64,000 nucleotides of DNA from Gammaproteobacteria bacterium (GTDB lineage Bacteria > Pseudomonadota > Gammaproteobacteria > Steroidobacterales > Woeseiaceae), in contig JAHEFG010000043.1 in NCBI GenBank assembly GCA_024640305.1, positions 361,571 to 425,570 of the forward strand, given 5' to 3'. Position 1 is the stretch's first letter, and each line of letters opens with the position of its first letter. This document shows positions 1-9,426 of this stretch, one piece after another. A model generated the notes under the pieces. It saw nothing but the letters and a program-made list of their open reading frames with translations. It was not told where the DNA came from and did not search any database. The position numbers and the translations under genes are program-made.

Positions 1-172
1 TGTGCCTTTGTCATACGAACAACCAATGTTGCACACCGCGGCAAGTACTGTCAACGTGAGGTCTTGATTAACATTGATATTGTTAAATCGGCGTCCGGAT
101 CTGGTCAAATAGTCCGACTGGCGTGACGATTTTCATTGGATAGAATGGCCCGTGGTCATTTTGGAGACTTGA

Positions 173-1027
173 ATGAAGTGGCGTGACGGAAGGCGCAGCA
201 GCAATATTGAAGACAGGCGCGGTATGCGCCCGCGGGGCGGTTTGGTCGGTGGTGGGATAGGTTCGATCCTGATCATTATCGCCGCACTGTATTTTGGTGT
301 GGACCCAAGCTTCCTGATCGAAGGCATGCAGTCGTCGAATGTTTCCACGTCCGGAACACAGCCGACAGCCGACGATCTGCGTAATGATCCGCTCGCAGAC
401 ATGATTGCCGTGGTTATTGCCGATACCGAAGATGTTTGGGGAGAGCTGTTTGCGAATCAGGGGCGTCGCTATGAGCAGCCCACGCTGGTTTTGTTTACAG
501 GATCCACTCGTTCCGCGTGCGGCCTGGGTCAGGCAGCGATGGGTCCGTTCTATTGTCCCGCTGACAGGAAAGCCTACATCGATCTGGGTTTTTACGATGA
601 GATGCGCACACGCTTCCAGGCTCCGGGCGATTTTGCCCAGGCGTATGTCATCGCCCACGAAATCGGACACCATGTGCAGAACCTGCTCGGTGTCTCCGGC
701 AAGGTGCGTCAGATGCAGGCTCAGGCAGGCAAAGCGGAGGCAAACCAGCTTTCGGTTCGCCTTGAGTTGCAGGCCGACTGCCTGGCGGGTGTATGGGCTA
801 ATCGGGCAGATAAGGCCCGTGGGATACTTGAGTCCGGCGATATCGAAGAAGCGCTGAACGCGGCGAGCGCGATCGGCGATGATCGACTGCAGAAACAAAC
901 ACGCGGCACTGTCGTACCTGAATCGTTCACCCATGGCACGTCCACGCAACGACAGCACTGGTTTCGAACAGGGCTGCAAAGCGGCGACCCGGACAGTTGC
1001 GATACGTTCAATGCAGCGAGTTTGTAA
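173..1027 (+). CDS. ypfJ: YpfJ-type neutral zinc metallopeptidase
   Basis: 284 aa, matching the KPN_02809/YpfJ putative neutral zinc metallopeptidase family in length and layout. An arginine/glycine-rich cytoplasmic N-terminus (residues 1-25) precedes one membrane segment (about 26-42), then an extracytoplasmic domain with the zinc-binding motif HEIGH at residues 162-166. Two cysteines (116 and 128) flank the GPFYCP stretch typical of the family. The substrate is not known for the family; a periplasmic protease anchored in the inner membrane is the inference. The next gene begins 4 nt after the stop, so the two are probably co-transcribed. Confidence 0.9.
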   Translation: MKWRDGRRSSNIEDRRGMRPRGGLVGGGIGSILIIIAALYFGVDPSFLIEGMQSSNVSTSGTQPTADDLRNDPLADMIAVVIADTEDVWGELFANQGRRYEQPTLVLFTGSTRSACGLGQAAMGPFYCPADRKAYIDLGFYDEMRTRFQAPGDFAQAYVIAHEIGHHVQNLLGVSGKVRQMQAQAGKAEANQLSVRLELQADCLAGVWANRADKARGILESGDIEEALNAASAIGDDRLQKQTRGTVVPESFTHGTSTQRQHWFRTGLQSGDPDSCDTFNAASL

Positions 1028-1030
1028 GGC

Positions 1031-2002
1031 GTGAATTTGGACGCTCGCGACGTCGCTTCGTCTGCGGAACAGGCCGCAAAGCGGATTTCCGAGCTGGTGT
1101 GCAAGACGCCGCTGGAGCGCTCCCCGTTCTTCAGCGAAAAGTTCTCGGCGGACGTATATCTGAAGCTCGAGAACCAGCAGCGCACAGGGTCATTCAAACT
1201 GCGTGGGGCTAGCAATCGCCTGATGACCTTGTCGGCGGAGCAGCGGGCTCAGGGTTGCGTCGCGGCATCGAGCGGCAACCATGGTGCTGCGGTCGCCTAC
1301 GCAATGCGTGCGCTTGATACTAACGGTGTCATCTTCGTCCCGGAGCAGACATCCAGGGCCAAGGTCGAGGCCATCCGTAATTACGGCGGCGACGTTCGGT
1401 TTTTTGGAAGCGATGGTCTCGATACGGAACAGCACGCGAGAGAGTTCGCCGATGGCAACGGGATGTTCTACCTGTCTCCCTATAACGATGCGGAAGTCAT
1501 AGCGGGTCAGGGCAGTTGCGGCATCGAAATCGCAAATCAACTCGCCGACGCTGATGTGGTATTTATCGCGGTCGGAGGTGGGGGTCTTATCAGCGGCGTC
1601 GGCAGTGTATTGAAGACCACGAACCCGGACATTCGCGTTGTCGGCTGCCAGCCAGGCGCGTCCGCTGTCATGGCCAGGTCAATTCAGGCCGGGCACATAC
1701 TGGATATTCCCAGCGACCCAACATTGTCGGATGGAACCGCCGGTGGTATCGAAGCAGGTTCACTTACTTTCGATCTGTGCCGGCAGCTTGTCGACGAATT
1801 CGTACTCGTCAGCGAAGCCGAAATTGCACAGGCGATGCGCGAATTCGCGGCTGAGCAACAGTCGGAAATCGAAGGCGCCGCTGGAGTTGCCATCGCCGCG
1901 CTGAACCATTGCCGCGAGTCAATTGTGGGGAAAAAAGTTGTCGTCATTGTTTGCGGGGGCAACATCAGCCAGGAAACTCTCGACGTCTCCCGCAGTCTGT
2001 AA
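1031..2002 (+). CDS. PLP-dependent threonine/serine dehydratase
   Basis: 323 aa, fold type II PLP enzyme. The PLP lysine lies in GSFKLRGA (K56), the SSGNHG phosphate loop follows at about residue 83 and a glycine cluster VGGGGL near 186. The family deaminates threonine or serine to the 2-oxo acid plus ammonia; close relatives are serine racemases. At this length it lacks the C-terminal ACT regulatory domain of biosynthetic IlvA, so the catabolic TdcB-like or serine racemase class is more likely. The start is GTG, 4 nt after the metallopeptidase stop; the amidohydrolase start follows the stop by only 4 nt. Exact substrate cannot be decided from sequence. Confidence 0.85.
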   Translation: MNLDARDVASSAEQAAKRISELVCKTPLERSPFFSEKFSADVYLKLENQQRTGSFKLRGASNRLMTLSAEQRAQGCVAASSGNHGAAVAYAMRALDTNGVIFVPEQTSRAKVEAIRNYGGDVRFFGSDGLDTEQHAREFADGNGMFYLSPYNDAEVIAGQGSCGIEIANQLADADVVFIAVGGGGLISGVGSVLKTTNPDIRVVGCQPGASAVMARSIQAGHILDIPSDPTLSDGTAGGIEAGSLTFDLCRQLVDEFVLVSEAEIAQAMREFAAEQQSEIEGAAGVAIAALNHCRESIVGKKVVVIVCGGNISQETLDVSRSL

Positions 2003-2006
2003 CCAG

Positions 2007-3353
2007 ATGATAAAGAAATTATTGTTGCCCTTTTTACTGCTTGTTGCCGCATGCGATGTGGCCGGTGCTGCTTCTACCGCGTTCATCAACGTCAACATTG
2101 TGCCGATGCACGAAGAGATCGTTATTCCCGGTCAAACGGTTGTTGTCGAGAATGGACTGATTAGCGCGATAGGAAGTGTCGATGAGATCCCCGTTCCTGA
2201 AAATGCCGAGATCGTGGACGGTACCGATCGATACCTGATGCCGGGTCTTGCAGAAATGCACGCGCATGTTCCCGATGGTACCTCGCGGAATCTTGATCGT
2301 GTGCTGACGTTGTTCGTGGCAAACGGAGTTACCACCATCCGCGGCATGCTCGGTCAACCATCGCACCTTGTTCTGCGACAGAAATTATTGTCCGGTGAGG
2401 TTTTCGGACCGCGACTGATCACATCGGGACCGTCACTGAATGGTAACTCCGTTAGTAGCGTGGCCGACGGAGTCGCGATGGTCCGCGCCCAGTTTGAGGC
2501 TGGGTATGACTTCATCAAAATTCACCCGGGACTTAGTGCGGATGAGTTTATGGCGATCGCCTCGACGGCCAACGAAGTCGGCATGCCGTTCGCAGGCCAT
2601 GTGCCGGTTGCTGTTGGAGTAGAAGATGCGTTACGTGCCGGTATGGCCACTATTGATCACCTGGATGGCTATTTGGCCGCGCTGTTGCCAGCAAATAGTG
2701 ACCAGTCCGGCGGCTACGGTGGCTTTTTTGATGTCCTGTTGGCGGAGCTGGTCAATACGGACGGGGTAGCGGAGCTTGCCAGCAAGACGGCGGAGGCGGG
2801 AACGTGGAACGTGCCGACAGAATCACTATTCGAGCATCGCGTGTCTGCAACGAGCGTCGTGGAGCTGAGTAATCGTCCCGAAATGAAGTATATGCCGGCG
2901 GCGACGGTCGAGCGCTGGGTCTCAGCGAAGCAGCGGCAACTCGATGAACGAGGTTTCGATGCGCAAGTTGCCGCCCGCGCGATTGCGCTGCGGCGCAATA
3001 TAATTCTTGCGCTGCACAATGCCGGTGCGCGGCTGCTACTTGGGTCGGATGCGCCGCAAGTGTTCAATGTGCCCGGGTTTTCGATTCATCATGAGCTCGC
3101 GTTTCTCGTAGAGGCAGGACTCACACCGTTTGAGGCGCTGCAGACTGGAACCACCGCAGTGGCGGAGTTTCTTGGCACAAATACAGGTACGGTGGCTCTG
3201 GGTCAGGACGCGGATCTCGTGCTGCTGGACGCAAATCCGCTTGCGGATATATCAAATTCGCGCCGCGTACACGGCGTTATGCTGCAGGGTTCCTGGCTAT
3301 CTTCAGTGCAGCTGGAACAGCGTCTTCTGCCTTTCCGGCAGAAAATCGACTAA
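2007..3353 (+). CDS. Exported amidohydrolase, probable lipoprotein
   Basis: 448 aa from ATG 2007. The frame stays open further upstream inside the dehydratase gene, but the start at 2007 gives a classical lipoprotein signal (KKLLLPFLLLVAAC, lipidated Cys about residue 15). The mature part is a metal-dependent amidohydrolase: HAH after GLAEM, a lysine in FIKIH, histidines in AGHVP and IDHLD, and the aspartate in GSDAPQ, so all metal ligands of the superfamily appear present. Imidazolonepropionase/prolidase-like members hydrolyse cyclic amides or peptides; the substrate here is unknown. Third gene of a tightly packed run with the two genes upstream. Confidence 0.82.
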   Translation: MIKKLLLPFLLLVAACDVAGAASTAFINVNIVPMHEEIVIPGQTVVVENGLISAIGSVDEIPVPENAEIVDGTDRYLMPGLAEMHAHVPDGTSRNLDRVLTLFVANGVTTIRGMLGQPSHLVLRQKLLSGEVFGPRLITSGPSLNGNSVSSVADGVAMVRAQFEAGYDFIKIHPGLSADEFMAIASTANEVGMPFAGHVPVAVGVEDALRAGMATIDHLDGYLAALLPANSDQSGGYGGFFDVLLAELVNTDGVAELASKTAEAGTWNVPTESLFEHRVSATSVVELSNRPEMKYMPAATVERWVSAKQRQLDERGFDAQVAARAIALRRNIILALHNAGARLLLGSDAPQVFNVPGFSIHHELAFLVEAGLTPFEALQTGTTAVAEFLGTNTGTVALGQDADLVLLDANPLADISNSRRVHGVMLQGSWLSSVQLEQRLLPFRQKID

Positions 3354-3422
3354 TCGGGAGCCCCAATTCCGCAACGGCTGCTAGTATTAGAGCGCGCAGA
3401 CGATAATAAAAAGGGGACTTTC

Positions 3423-3854
3423 ATGAAACTGGTGAAGCATCTGCTCGACGGCAAAGGGCGGCACATAGTGTCAGTAGTGCCCGATACAACAGTGCTCGAA
3501 GCAATAAAACTTATGGCGGACAAAGGCATCGGGTCTTTGGTTGTAATGGACGATGACGAGTTGCTTGGCATCGTTACCGAACGCGACTATGCCCGAAAGG
3601 TGATCATCAAAGGGCGTTCATCGAAAACCACACGCGTTGCGGAGATTATGACGACAGGCATTTATACAACGTCCAGCGCGGAATCTGTAAACGATTGCAT
3701 GTCGCTAATGACGGAGAAGCGCATCAGGCACTTGCCGGTGATGGAGGATAATCGGATTATTGGGCTGATCTCGATTGGAGACCTGGTACAGGCAATCATC
3801 TCCGACCAAAAAGAAGAAATCGAACAGCTGGAAAACTACATTAGCGGAATGTAG
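3423..3854 (+). CDS. CBS-domain pair protein
   Basis: 143 aa consisting almost entirely of two CBS domains (about residues 8-65 and 75-130), with the typical GIGSLVVMDDDELLGIVTERD and RHLPVMEDNRIIGLISIGD patterns. CBS pairs bind adenosyl ligands such as AMP, ATP or SAM and sense energy state. Stand-alone members of this size are common in proteobacteria and their partners are usually unknown. The ribosome binding site AAGGGGA lies just before the ATG. Cytoplasmic, no signal peptide. Confidence 0.85.
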   Translation: MKLVKHLLDGKGRHIVSVVPDTTVLEAIKLMADKGIGSLVVMDDDELLGIVTERDYARKVIIKGRSSKTTRVAEIMTTGIYTTSSAESVNDCMSLMTEKRIRHLPVMEDNRIIGLISIGDLVQAIISDQKEEIEQLENYISGM

Positions 3855-3862
3855 TTGTAACC

Positions 3863-4360
3863 ATGATTAGCGTGCTGTGTCTGTTGTGCCTTTCACTGGC
3901 GGTGGCTGAACCGCAAAGCAGGACGGTCGTTGGCTCGACGAACCCTGAGCTACAACAAGGTGCTGATGCGCTCCTGGCGGAAGATGCGGAGGAGGGCGTG
4001 CGTCTGACACTGATCGGTCTGCGCCACGCCACCAGCAAGCGCGAACGAGTCGTGGGCCTATCGAACCTGTGCGCCGGATACGTAATGCTGGAAAACTACG
4101 ATACGGCATTTGATTATTGCGAACGGGCGCTTGAAGAAAACGATGCGCATTGGCGCACGTACAGCAATCGGGCGGTGGCTTATATCAAGACCGGCCAATT
4201 TGCGGAGGCGGAGAAGGATCTGCAAAGAGCGGAAGCGCTAGGCCCGGATTCCCGAACTGTTAAAATCGTCCGAGCAATGCTGTTAAACCAGACGAATCCC
4301 GTGGAGCCCGTTATCGTCATAGATGACAGAAGACAGCCAGGTGACGACCCCGACGAATAG
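3863..4360 (+). CDS. Exported TPR-repeat protein
   Basis: 165 aa with an N-terminal signal peptide (MISVLCLLCLSLAVAEP) and at least two tetratricopeptide repeats between residues 60 and 135 (helices around NLCAGYVMLENYDTAFDYCERAL and YSNRAVAYIKTGQFAEAEKDLQRAEAL). TPR proteins are scaffolds for protein contacts; a periplasmic location is inferred. It starts 8 nt after the CBS gene. Its last 38 nt overlap the start of the following TonB-domain gene in another frame, suggesting translational coupling. Confidence 0.75.
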   Translation: MISVLCLLCLSLAVAEPQSRTVVGSTNPELQQGADALLAEDAEEGVRLTLIGLRHATSKRERVVGLSNLCAGYVMLENYDTAFDYCERALEENDAHWRTYSNRAVAYIKTGQFAEAEKDLQRAEALGPDSRTVKIVRAMLLNQTNPVEPVIVIDDRRQPGDDPDE

Positions 4361-4739
4361 CCAGTGTGCGACATTTCTTGCCGTCATGCTGTGCGCAGTT
4401 AATGGCGCCAATGCGACAGACGATGACGGTGCGCCCAGCGTTCCGGATCCGGTCGTCGAGCGGGTTCCGCTGCAAACACTGGCCCCCCGGTATCCGCCGC
4501 TTGCCCGGCAAATGAGACTTGAGGGCGAGGTGACGGTTTGTTTCAACGTCGATCGAGACGGCAAACCACACCGGGTAAAAGTGCGTAGCAGCACTAATCG
4601 GGTTTTTGAGAAACCGGCGAAAGAGGCAGTACGTGGTTCATCGTACCAACCACTAAAGAAGGATCAGAAAGAATCCGGGATCAAGTCCTGCCGGACATTC
4701 CGGTTCAGTTTGGCGCCGGCGGAGACGGCGGAAGACTAA
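4323..4739 (+). CDS. Exported TonB C-terminal domain protein
   Basis: 138 aa. Residues about 45-130 match a TonB C-terminal domain (LAPRYPPLARQMRLEGEVTV, FNVDRDGKP, the downstream RSSTNRVFEKPAKEAV helix, and SYQP). A hydrophobic stretch QCATFLAVMLCAVNGANA near the N-terminus looks like a signal sequence; an internal ATG at 4386 is an alternative start. It lacks the long Pro-rich spacer of true TonB energy transducers, so a free periplasmic TonB-like domain is more likely. It overlaps the TPR gene by 38 nt and runs convergently into the class II aldolase gene, overlapping it by 4 nt. Confidence 0.72.
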   Translation: MTEDSQVTTPTNSQCATFLAVMLCAVNGANATDDDGAPSVPDPVVERVPLQTLAPRYPPLARQMRLEGEVTVCFNVDRDGKPHRVKVRSSTNRVFEKPAKEAVRGSSYQPLKKDQKESGIKSCRTFRFSLAPAETAED

Positions 4740-5347
4740 CCGGCGCCTGCGTAAGTCAAGAGTATGCGATTAGTCGCTTCTTCCAGCGTCGTACCGAAGC
4801 TGATCAGTCCCTCATCATGGCCGCCAAGTACAGCTATCCCGGCATCCTTGAAGCCCTCCATCCGGTAGAGCCGATCGAGTTCGTGGGCCATGTCAGGCGT
4901 GCCATAGGCAATATCCGGATCAGTGGTCGGCAGCCTGCCAAGACAGCGCTGCCAGAGCTCTGCGTTGTGTACGTGCACAACTGCGCCGATTGCGTCGCCC
5001 AGCGCGTAGATTGCCGCGTGCGTCATAGCTTCAGATGAGGCCTGGATGGGTCCACTGCACCTGACAATATTGTTGCGGATGTCGCAATCTGTAACCAGCG
5101 AGTAATGTCGCTCATCGGTGACCGGCAAATTACCGGTCTGCGTGCCGCTGATCAGGAACAGGTCGTGCGAACCGCGACGTACACTTATGTTGCCGTAGCC
5201 GATACCGAGGTCCTTGTACTCGCCGATCAACCCGGCTTCATACAATGGCTTGCGCCAGGTATCGAGTTCGCGTGCCGCCGCGACGTGCGTGGCGGATCCT
5301 GGCGTCCAGTGGCTGACGTATTTGATGTAGCCTTCGTCGATCGTCAA
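4736..5347 (-). CDS. Class II aldolase family protein (MtnB- or Ald2-like)
   Basis: 203 aa of the class II aldolase/adducin fold. Metal ligands are visible as HVHN (about residues 124-127) and the later GGHDEG histidine; GYGNISVR and SGTQTG match the phosphate-binding parts. The start overlaps the mtnA stop by 4 nt, so the enzyme very probably acts on 5-methylthioribulose-1-phosphate or 5-deoxyribulose-1-phosphate. It could be the dehydratase MtnB of the methionine salvage pathway or the aldolase of the DHAP shunt, which uses the same MtnA product; sequence alone does not decide. Last gene of the folD-mtnA operon. Confidence 0.75.
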   Translation of the reverse strand: MTIDEGYIKYVSHWTPGSATHVAAARELDTWRKPLYEAGLIGEYKDLGIGYGNISVRRGSHDLFLISGTQTGNLPVTDERHYSLVTDCDIRNNIVRCSGPIQASSEAMTHAAIYALGDAIGAVVHVHNAELWQRCLGRLPTTDPDIAYGTPDMAHELDRLYRMEGFKDAGIAVLGGHDEGLISFGTTLEEATNRILLTYAGAG

Positions 5348-6438
5348 GTGTTGGCCTCTTCGGGGAAAAGGCTTGCCAGCCCTGCCTCGCTGGCTTCACA
5401 AATACCGCGTTCCGTAATCAATCCGCTTACCAGGCGCGCAGGCGTCACGTCGAAAGCGTAGTTGCTGATCGGGGTTGTGCGCATAACAGTTCGTACGGTG
5501 GTCAGCGCGTCGTTCGCTATGCCGGTCAGGTGAGACACCTCGGTCGAATCCCGCTCTTCGATGGGAATATCTCTGACGCCGTCGCGAGTGGCCCAATCGA
5601 TGGTGGTCGATGGCAAGGCAACATAGAAAGGCACTCCGTTATCGAACGCTGCGAGGGCTTTGAGGTAAGTGCCGATCTTATTTGCGACATCGCCCGCACG
5701 TGTCGTCCTGTCGGTACCGGTAATGACGATATCGACCTGGCCGTGCTGCATAAGGTGTCCACCGGCGTTGTCGACGATTAGCGTATGTGGCACGCCGTTC
5801 CTGGCCAATTCCCAGGCAGTCAGTTGGGAGCCTTGGTTGCGTGGTCGCGTTTCATCTACCCATACATGCACATCAAGACCTTGCTGCTGCGCGAGATAGA
5901 TCGGCGCAGTCGCTGTGCCCCAGTTGATTGTGGCCAGGGCGCCCGCATTGCAGTGCGTCAACACATTGATCGTGCCGCCACCTTTTCGTTTGGAAATCGC
6001 CTCGAGCAGCGTCAGTCCATGTTGACCAATAGCGCGGCAGATCTGTACGTCCTCATCACATATCGCCTGCGCATCGGCCCGAATCTGCTGAGCGAGATCG
6101 GCATCCGTGGTGCTGTCGACAATGCGCAGAATTCGCTCGACGGCCCATCCCAGGTTAACTGCCGTGGGTCGCGACGCGAGCAGCTTTGCCGCTGCTACGC
6201 GAACCGCCGCACCGGCAGGATTGCCGTGCAGTGCAGCCAGGTAGAGACTCCAGGCGGCTGTTGCTCCTATCAGCGGCGCGCCACGCACGAACATGTCGTC
6301 AATCGCCACGAGGCCGTCTTGCCAGCTCGTCAGGTCCTGGATGCAATATTCGTGCGGCAGCTTTCGCTGGTCGATAATCTGTACGATCGAGGGATCGTCA
6401 GGGTTCAGCCATATCGTGCGAAAACCCTCGTCAGCCAT
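5344..6438 (-). CDS. mtnA: S-methyl-5-thioribose-1-phosphate isomerase
   Basis: 364 aa, the normal length for MtnA, which converts 5-methylthioribose-1-phosphate to the ribulose form in methionine salvage. Family signatures: [12 protein letters not shown], the catalytic cysteine in [11 protein letters not shown], and the catalytic aspartate in [19 protein letters not shown]. The start overlaps the end of folD by 8 nt and the stop overlaps the downstream class II aldolase by 4 nt, so the three form one operon. No methylthioadenosine phosphorylase or other mtn gene is in the window. Confidence 0.93.
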   Translation of the reverse strand: MADEGFRTIWLNPDDPSIVQIIDQRKLPHEYCIQDLTSWQDGLVAIDDMFVRGAPLIGATAAWSLYLAALHGNPAGAAVRVAAAKLLASRPTAVNLGWAVERILRIVDSTTDADLAQQIRADAQAICDEDVQICRAIGQHGLTLLEAISKRKGGGTINVLTHCNAGALATINWGTATAPIYLAQQQGLDVHVWVDETRPRNQGSQLTAWELARNGVPHTLIVDNAGGHLMQHGQVDIVITGTDRTTRAGDVANKIGTYLKALAAFDNGVPFYVALPSTTIDWATRDGVRDIPIEERDSTEVSHLTGIANDALTTVRTVMRTTPISNYAFDVTPARLVSGLITERGICEASEAGLASLFPEEANT

Positions 6439-7327
6439 CCAGGCCCACCGAAAGTTTCGCAGCGCGTAAGGTGTTGGCCATCAGCATGACGATTGTCATG
6501 GGACCGACCCCGCCTGGAACCGGAGTGACGGCCCTGGCCACTTCGCTCACAGATTCGAAATCAACATCACCGGTCAGTCGCGACTTCGTTTCTCCGTCGA
6601 CAGTTGTCTCGACTCGATTGATTCCGACATCAATCACCACCGCCCCGGGTTTGACCCAGCTACCCTCAATCATATTGGCGCGGCCGACGGCGGCAATGAC
6701 AACGTCGGCCTGCCTGACAACGCCAGCCAAATCCTTGGTGCGGCTGTGACAGACGGTTACCGTAGCATTCGCTTTGAGTAGCAAACTCGCCATGGGTTTG
6801 CCGACGATGTTCGAGCGCCCCACGACGACGGCACCGAGACCTGACAGGTCTGTGCCGAGATAGTCTTCAATCATCAACATACAACCTGCCGGTGTACATG
6901 GCACAAACGCATCCGCCAAATTACCGGAGGTTAGTTTGCCTATATTGACGAAGTGAAATCCGTCCACGTCCTTCGTCGGCAAAATGGATTGTGTAATCGT
7001 CTGCTCGTCGAGATGTTTTGGCAGTGGCAACTGCACCAGGATGCCGTGAATGGCCGGGTCATTATTCAGGTTCTCTATCAGATCCAGAACATCATCCTGC
7101 GCTGCGTCCGACGCGAGTGTGTGCTGGACCGAATGGAAACCGCAGCTTTCCGCCGTGCGTTTCTTGTTTCGCACATAAACCTGACTGGCCGGATCTTCGC
7201 CGATGATGACAACCGCGAGCCCCGGCGTGATGCCGTGTTCCTCCAGCAATGCTGCGGTTTCTTCCTTAATTCCGTTCGACATGCTGGCGGCTTTGGCTTT
7301 GCCGTCAATTCGTTCCGCGGTCGTCAT
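6431..7327 (-). CDS. folD: Methylenetetrahydrofolate dehydrogenase/cyclohydrolase FolD
   Basis: 298 aa from ATG 7327, the usual FolD length. The bifunctional enzyme interconverts 5,10-methylene-THF, methenyl-THF and 10-formyl-THF. Signatures: [14 protein letters not shown] with the catalytic lysine, [16 protein letters not shown], and [13 protein letters not shown] at the NADP site, plus [10 protein letters not shown] near the C-terminus. The frame is open upstream to 7561, but the extension overlaps tpm and lacks FolD homology, so 7327 is taken. First gene of the operon with mtnA and a class II aldolase, divergent from tpm. Confidence 0.95.
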   Translation of the reverse strand: MTTAERIDGKAKAASMSNGIKEETAALLEEHGITPGLAVVIIGEDPASQVYVRNKKRTAESCGFHSVQHTLASDAAQDDVLDLIENLNNDPAIHGILVQLPLPKHLDEQTITQSILPTKDVDGFHFVNIGKLTSGNLADAFVPCTPAGCMLMIEDYLGTDLSGLGAVVVGRSNIVGKPMASLLLKANATVTVCHSRTKDLAGVVRQADVVIAAVGRANMIEGSWVKPGAVVIDVGINRVETTVDGETKSRLTGDVDFESVSEVARAVTPVPGGVGPMTIVMLMANTLRAAKLSVGLDG

Positions 7328-7477
7328 TTTGTGCGTTTCCCAAAGTGTTGTAGTAAAGGGTCGGTAGATCCGACGGGCGCGGCGCATAGTAACGCCGTGG
7401 GAAGGGCGCGTAAAATACGTGCGACCCGCAACCGCGGCCAGCAATGGTAGGGTGGTGCTTACAGAGGAGGAAAATTC

Positions 7478-8101
7478 GTGTCGGAACCATGGATAGAGCG
7501 CTGGCAACAAGGTCGCACGGGCTGGCACGAGGTAGACGGCAATGCCGGTCTGAGGAGTCACTGGCGTTCGACCGGCCGTCAGGTACTCGTGCCATTATGC
7601 GGTAAGACCGCGGATCTGAAATGGCTCGCAGAGCAGGGAAACGATGTCCTTGGTGTCGAGCTGTCACATCTTGCAATTGAAGCTTTTTTTGCCGAGCAAG
7701 AGTTGGACTACGATGTTCTCGACGGCGAGTTGCCGGCCTATCGGGCAAAAGCAGCGTCAATCACGATCATGTGTGGTGACTACTTCGAACTTAAATCTGT
7801 GCGTTGCGATGCGCATTACGATCGCGGCGCGCTAATCGCGATGCCGGCTGACAGACGTGCTGCTTATGCAAGGCATACGAGCAGTTTGCTTGAAAAGGGG
7901 GCGGAGCAATTCATTATCACGCTTGAATACGATCAGACGATCGCCGATGGACCACCGTTCTGTGTCTCACCTGCCGAATTGCTTTCCTATTGGCCCGAGC
8001 TGATTCGTTTCGATGCGCAGAACGATATCGAGAATGCGCCGCCAAAGTTCATCGATGCGGGGCTGACCGAAATGGTCGAAGTTATCTGGCGCTCTCCCTG
8101 A
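7478..8101 (+). CDS. tpm: Thiopurine S-methyltransferase
   Basis: 207 aa SAM-dependent methyltransferase of the TPMT family: [14 protein letters not shown] at the N-terminus, [15 protein letters not shown] and VLGVELS at the SAM site, and [14 protein letters not shown]. Bacterial members methylate thiopurines and can detoxify selenite or tellurite species. Start is GTG 7478, preceded by a strong GAGGAGG site 8 nt upstream. Divergent from folD; the 3' end overlaps the convergent ceramidase-like gene by 20 nt. Confidence 0.92.
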   Translation: MSEPWIERWQQGRTGWHEVDGNAGLRSHWRSTGRQVLVPLCGKTADLKWLAEQGNDVLGVELSHLAIEAFFAEQELDYDVLDGELPAYRAKAASITIMCGDYFELKSVRCDAHYDRGALIAMPADRRAAYARHTSSLLEKGAEQFIITLEYDQTIADGPPFCVSPAELLSYWPELIRFDAQNDIENAPPKFIDAGLTEMVEVIWRSP

Positions 8102-8867
8102 GGCCAGTTGAATAGCGGCGCTGAGAAAGCGCGAATAGGAGTGTTGCCGGCGCCAGCGACGCAAATAAGTGTTTTAGCGTGTGGCCGCTCACGATTTCAC
8201 CCAGCGAAAAGATTTCGGCATCGAAGTGTTCGCATAGCTTTGCGACAACGTAAAGGGCGATCATTATCCAGAAATACCGTGCAAATCCGGACGCTGGCCG
8301 GTACGCAACCAATATGACCGGCACGAGCAGCATTGGCAGAAACTGGACGAGCGCATAAGGGCGCAGGTCCCCGGCGCCACGTGATTCCGTGATTGCCCAA
8401 AAGACTACTGACGCAATACCAATCACGAGTAAGGGAAGCAGCAGGCGACGTCCGATGCGAACCGAGACAAATTCTCCTGCGACAATCGAGAACAAGCCTG
8501 CAAAGCCAATCGTCATCGGCAAACGGTCAAATACGAGCGACTCGTTGGATGGCAACAGGTGGTAGTACGCCGATCCACCCGCCGTTAGCAGGATGCCGAT
8601 GAAGAACACTCGATAGGGCAAAACAAGTTTGGGTACACATACATTGTGGACATGCTTGTTTACGTACAACAGTCCCCACAAACCGATACCGAGGAAGGGC
8701 AGGCTCGAGAACACGTTCCAGCTATTTGGAACAGCCAACCATTGGCGGCGATCGACGAACAGATGATAGCCAGGATCTTGTGGGATTGGTGACGTCACTG
8801 CAAACAGCAGGGCGACAATAGCCACGGCGAAGAGCGCGAGCAAAAAAAGCTGTCTTCTTTCGGTCAC
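8082..8867 (-). CDS. Ceramidase-like multi-pass membrane protein (CREST superfamily)
   Basis: 261 aa with about seven hydrophobic segments. It carries alkaline-ceramidase-like motifs: SAYYHLLPSN with His, LVFDRLPMTIGF with Asp, and GHTLKHLFA with two His near the C-terminus, the expected metal ligands of the CREST membrane hydrolases. Bacterial members are largely uncharacterised; a lipid amidase in the inner membrane is an inference. Its 3' end overlaps tpm by 20 nt on the opposite strand. Confidence 0.7.
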   Translation of the reverse strand: MTERRQLFLLALFAVAIVALLFAVTSPIPQDPGYHLFVDRRQWLAVPNSWNVFSSLPFLGIGLWGLLYVNKHVHNVCVPKLVLPYRVFFIGILLTAGGSAYYHLLPSNESLVFDRLPMTIGFAGLFSIVAGEFVSVRIGRRLLLPLLVIGIASVVFWAITESRGAGDLRPYALVQFLPMLLVPVILVAYRPASGFARYFWIMIALYVVAKLCEHFDAEIFSLGEIVSGHTLKHLFASLAPATLLFALSQRRYSTGLRESAR

Positions 8868-9054
8868 GCCGCAGCCAACGGATGCGCGCCCGGCTGACCG
8901 ATTTGATGTTGCGGCTTGTCCTTGAAGTTCGATGTCATCATGTCACTGAGACCGTACTTGAAGCATGCGACCCGGGCAAGCATGGGCCGCAAATGACGCA
9001 AGATCCCGGAATGGCGTAGACTTAGGGTCTGAGCCTGATGACCGAGGGAAATCG

Positions 9055-9426
9055 ATGTCCGACAGTCGCTTCTACGATACGGTTGCGTTTGATGTACGTG
9101 ACAACGCGACAATGCTTTTTTTCGCACGCACAAGTGAAGAGGGGGATATCGACGACTATTTGCTATTGATGCGGACCATCGAAGATGATTTCGATTCATC
9201 GATGTACATCGAGATTAACGAAAAGCAATTCGGTGGGCATGACCTCGTCAAGGAGGCCGTGCTCATCGGCACGACGTTGACGCTGCGTCTGCACGAACCC
9301 GCCGCCGAGCTCGGTGGCATCTCCGAGATAGTACTGAGTTTTGCCGATACGACCGAGAACGGGGCAAGTATTGAGGCCGGTGCATTTCGTGTGCTTGGCG
9401 ATACTTTGTCAGGTGGCAACGCCTGA
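9055..9426 (+). CDS. Hypothetical acidic protein
   Basis: 123 aa, strongly acidic, no signal peptide or membrane segment. I do not recognise a family. The ATG at 9055 is chosen because the upstream in-frame extension (from 8965) covers the divergent promoter region and is of different composition. The stop codon TGA is nested in the start of the next gene (CTGA at 9423-9426), so the two are probably translationally coupled. Confidence 0.6.
   Translation: MSDSRFYDTVAFDVRDNATMLFFARTSEEGDIDDYLLLMRTIEDDFDSSMYIEINEKQFGGHDLVKEAVLIGTTLTLRLHEPAAELGGISEIVLSFADTTENGASIEAGAFRVLGDTLSGGNA

Noticed and set aside
1..172. Upstream edge of the window, with a TTAACA-N7-TGTTAA dyad near 68-86
   Set aside because: No gene seen; the dyad is short and AT-rich, so not listed as an operator.
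83..979. Minus-strand 298-aa open frame
   Set aside because: Antisense to the YpfJ metallopeptidase gene, whose catalytic motif and length are conserved; no recognisable domain on the minus strand.
5785..6489. Plus-strand 234-aa frame
   Set aside because: Shadow of mtnA, whose motifs are fully conserved in the other strand.
7328..7561. N-terminal extension of FolD
   Set aside because: The 78 extra residues overlap the divergent tpm gene, have no FolD similarity, and the ATG at 7327 gives the normal N-terminus.
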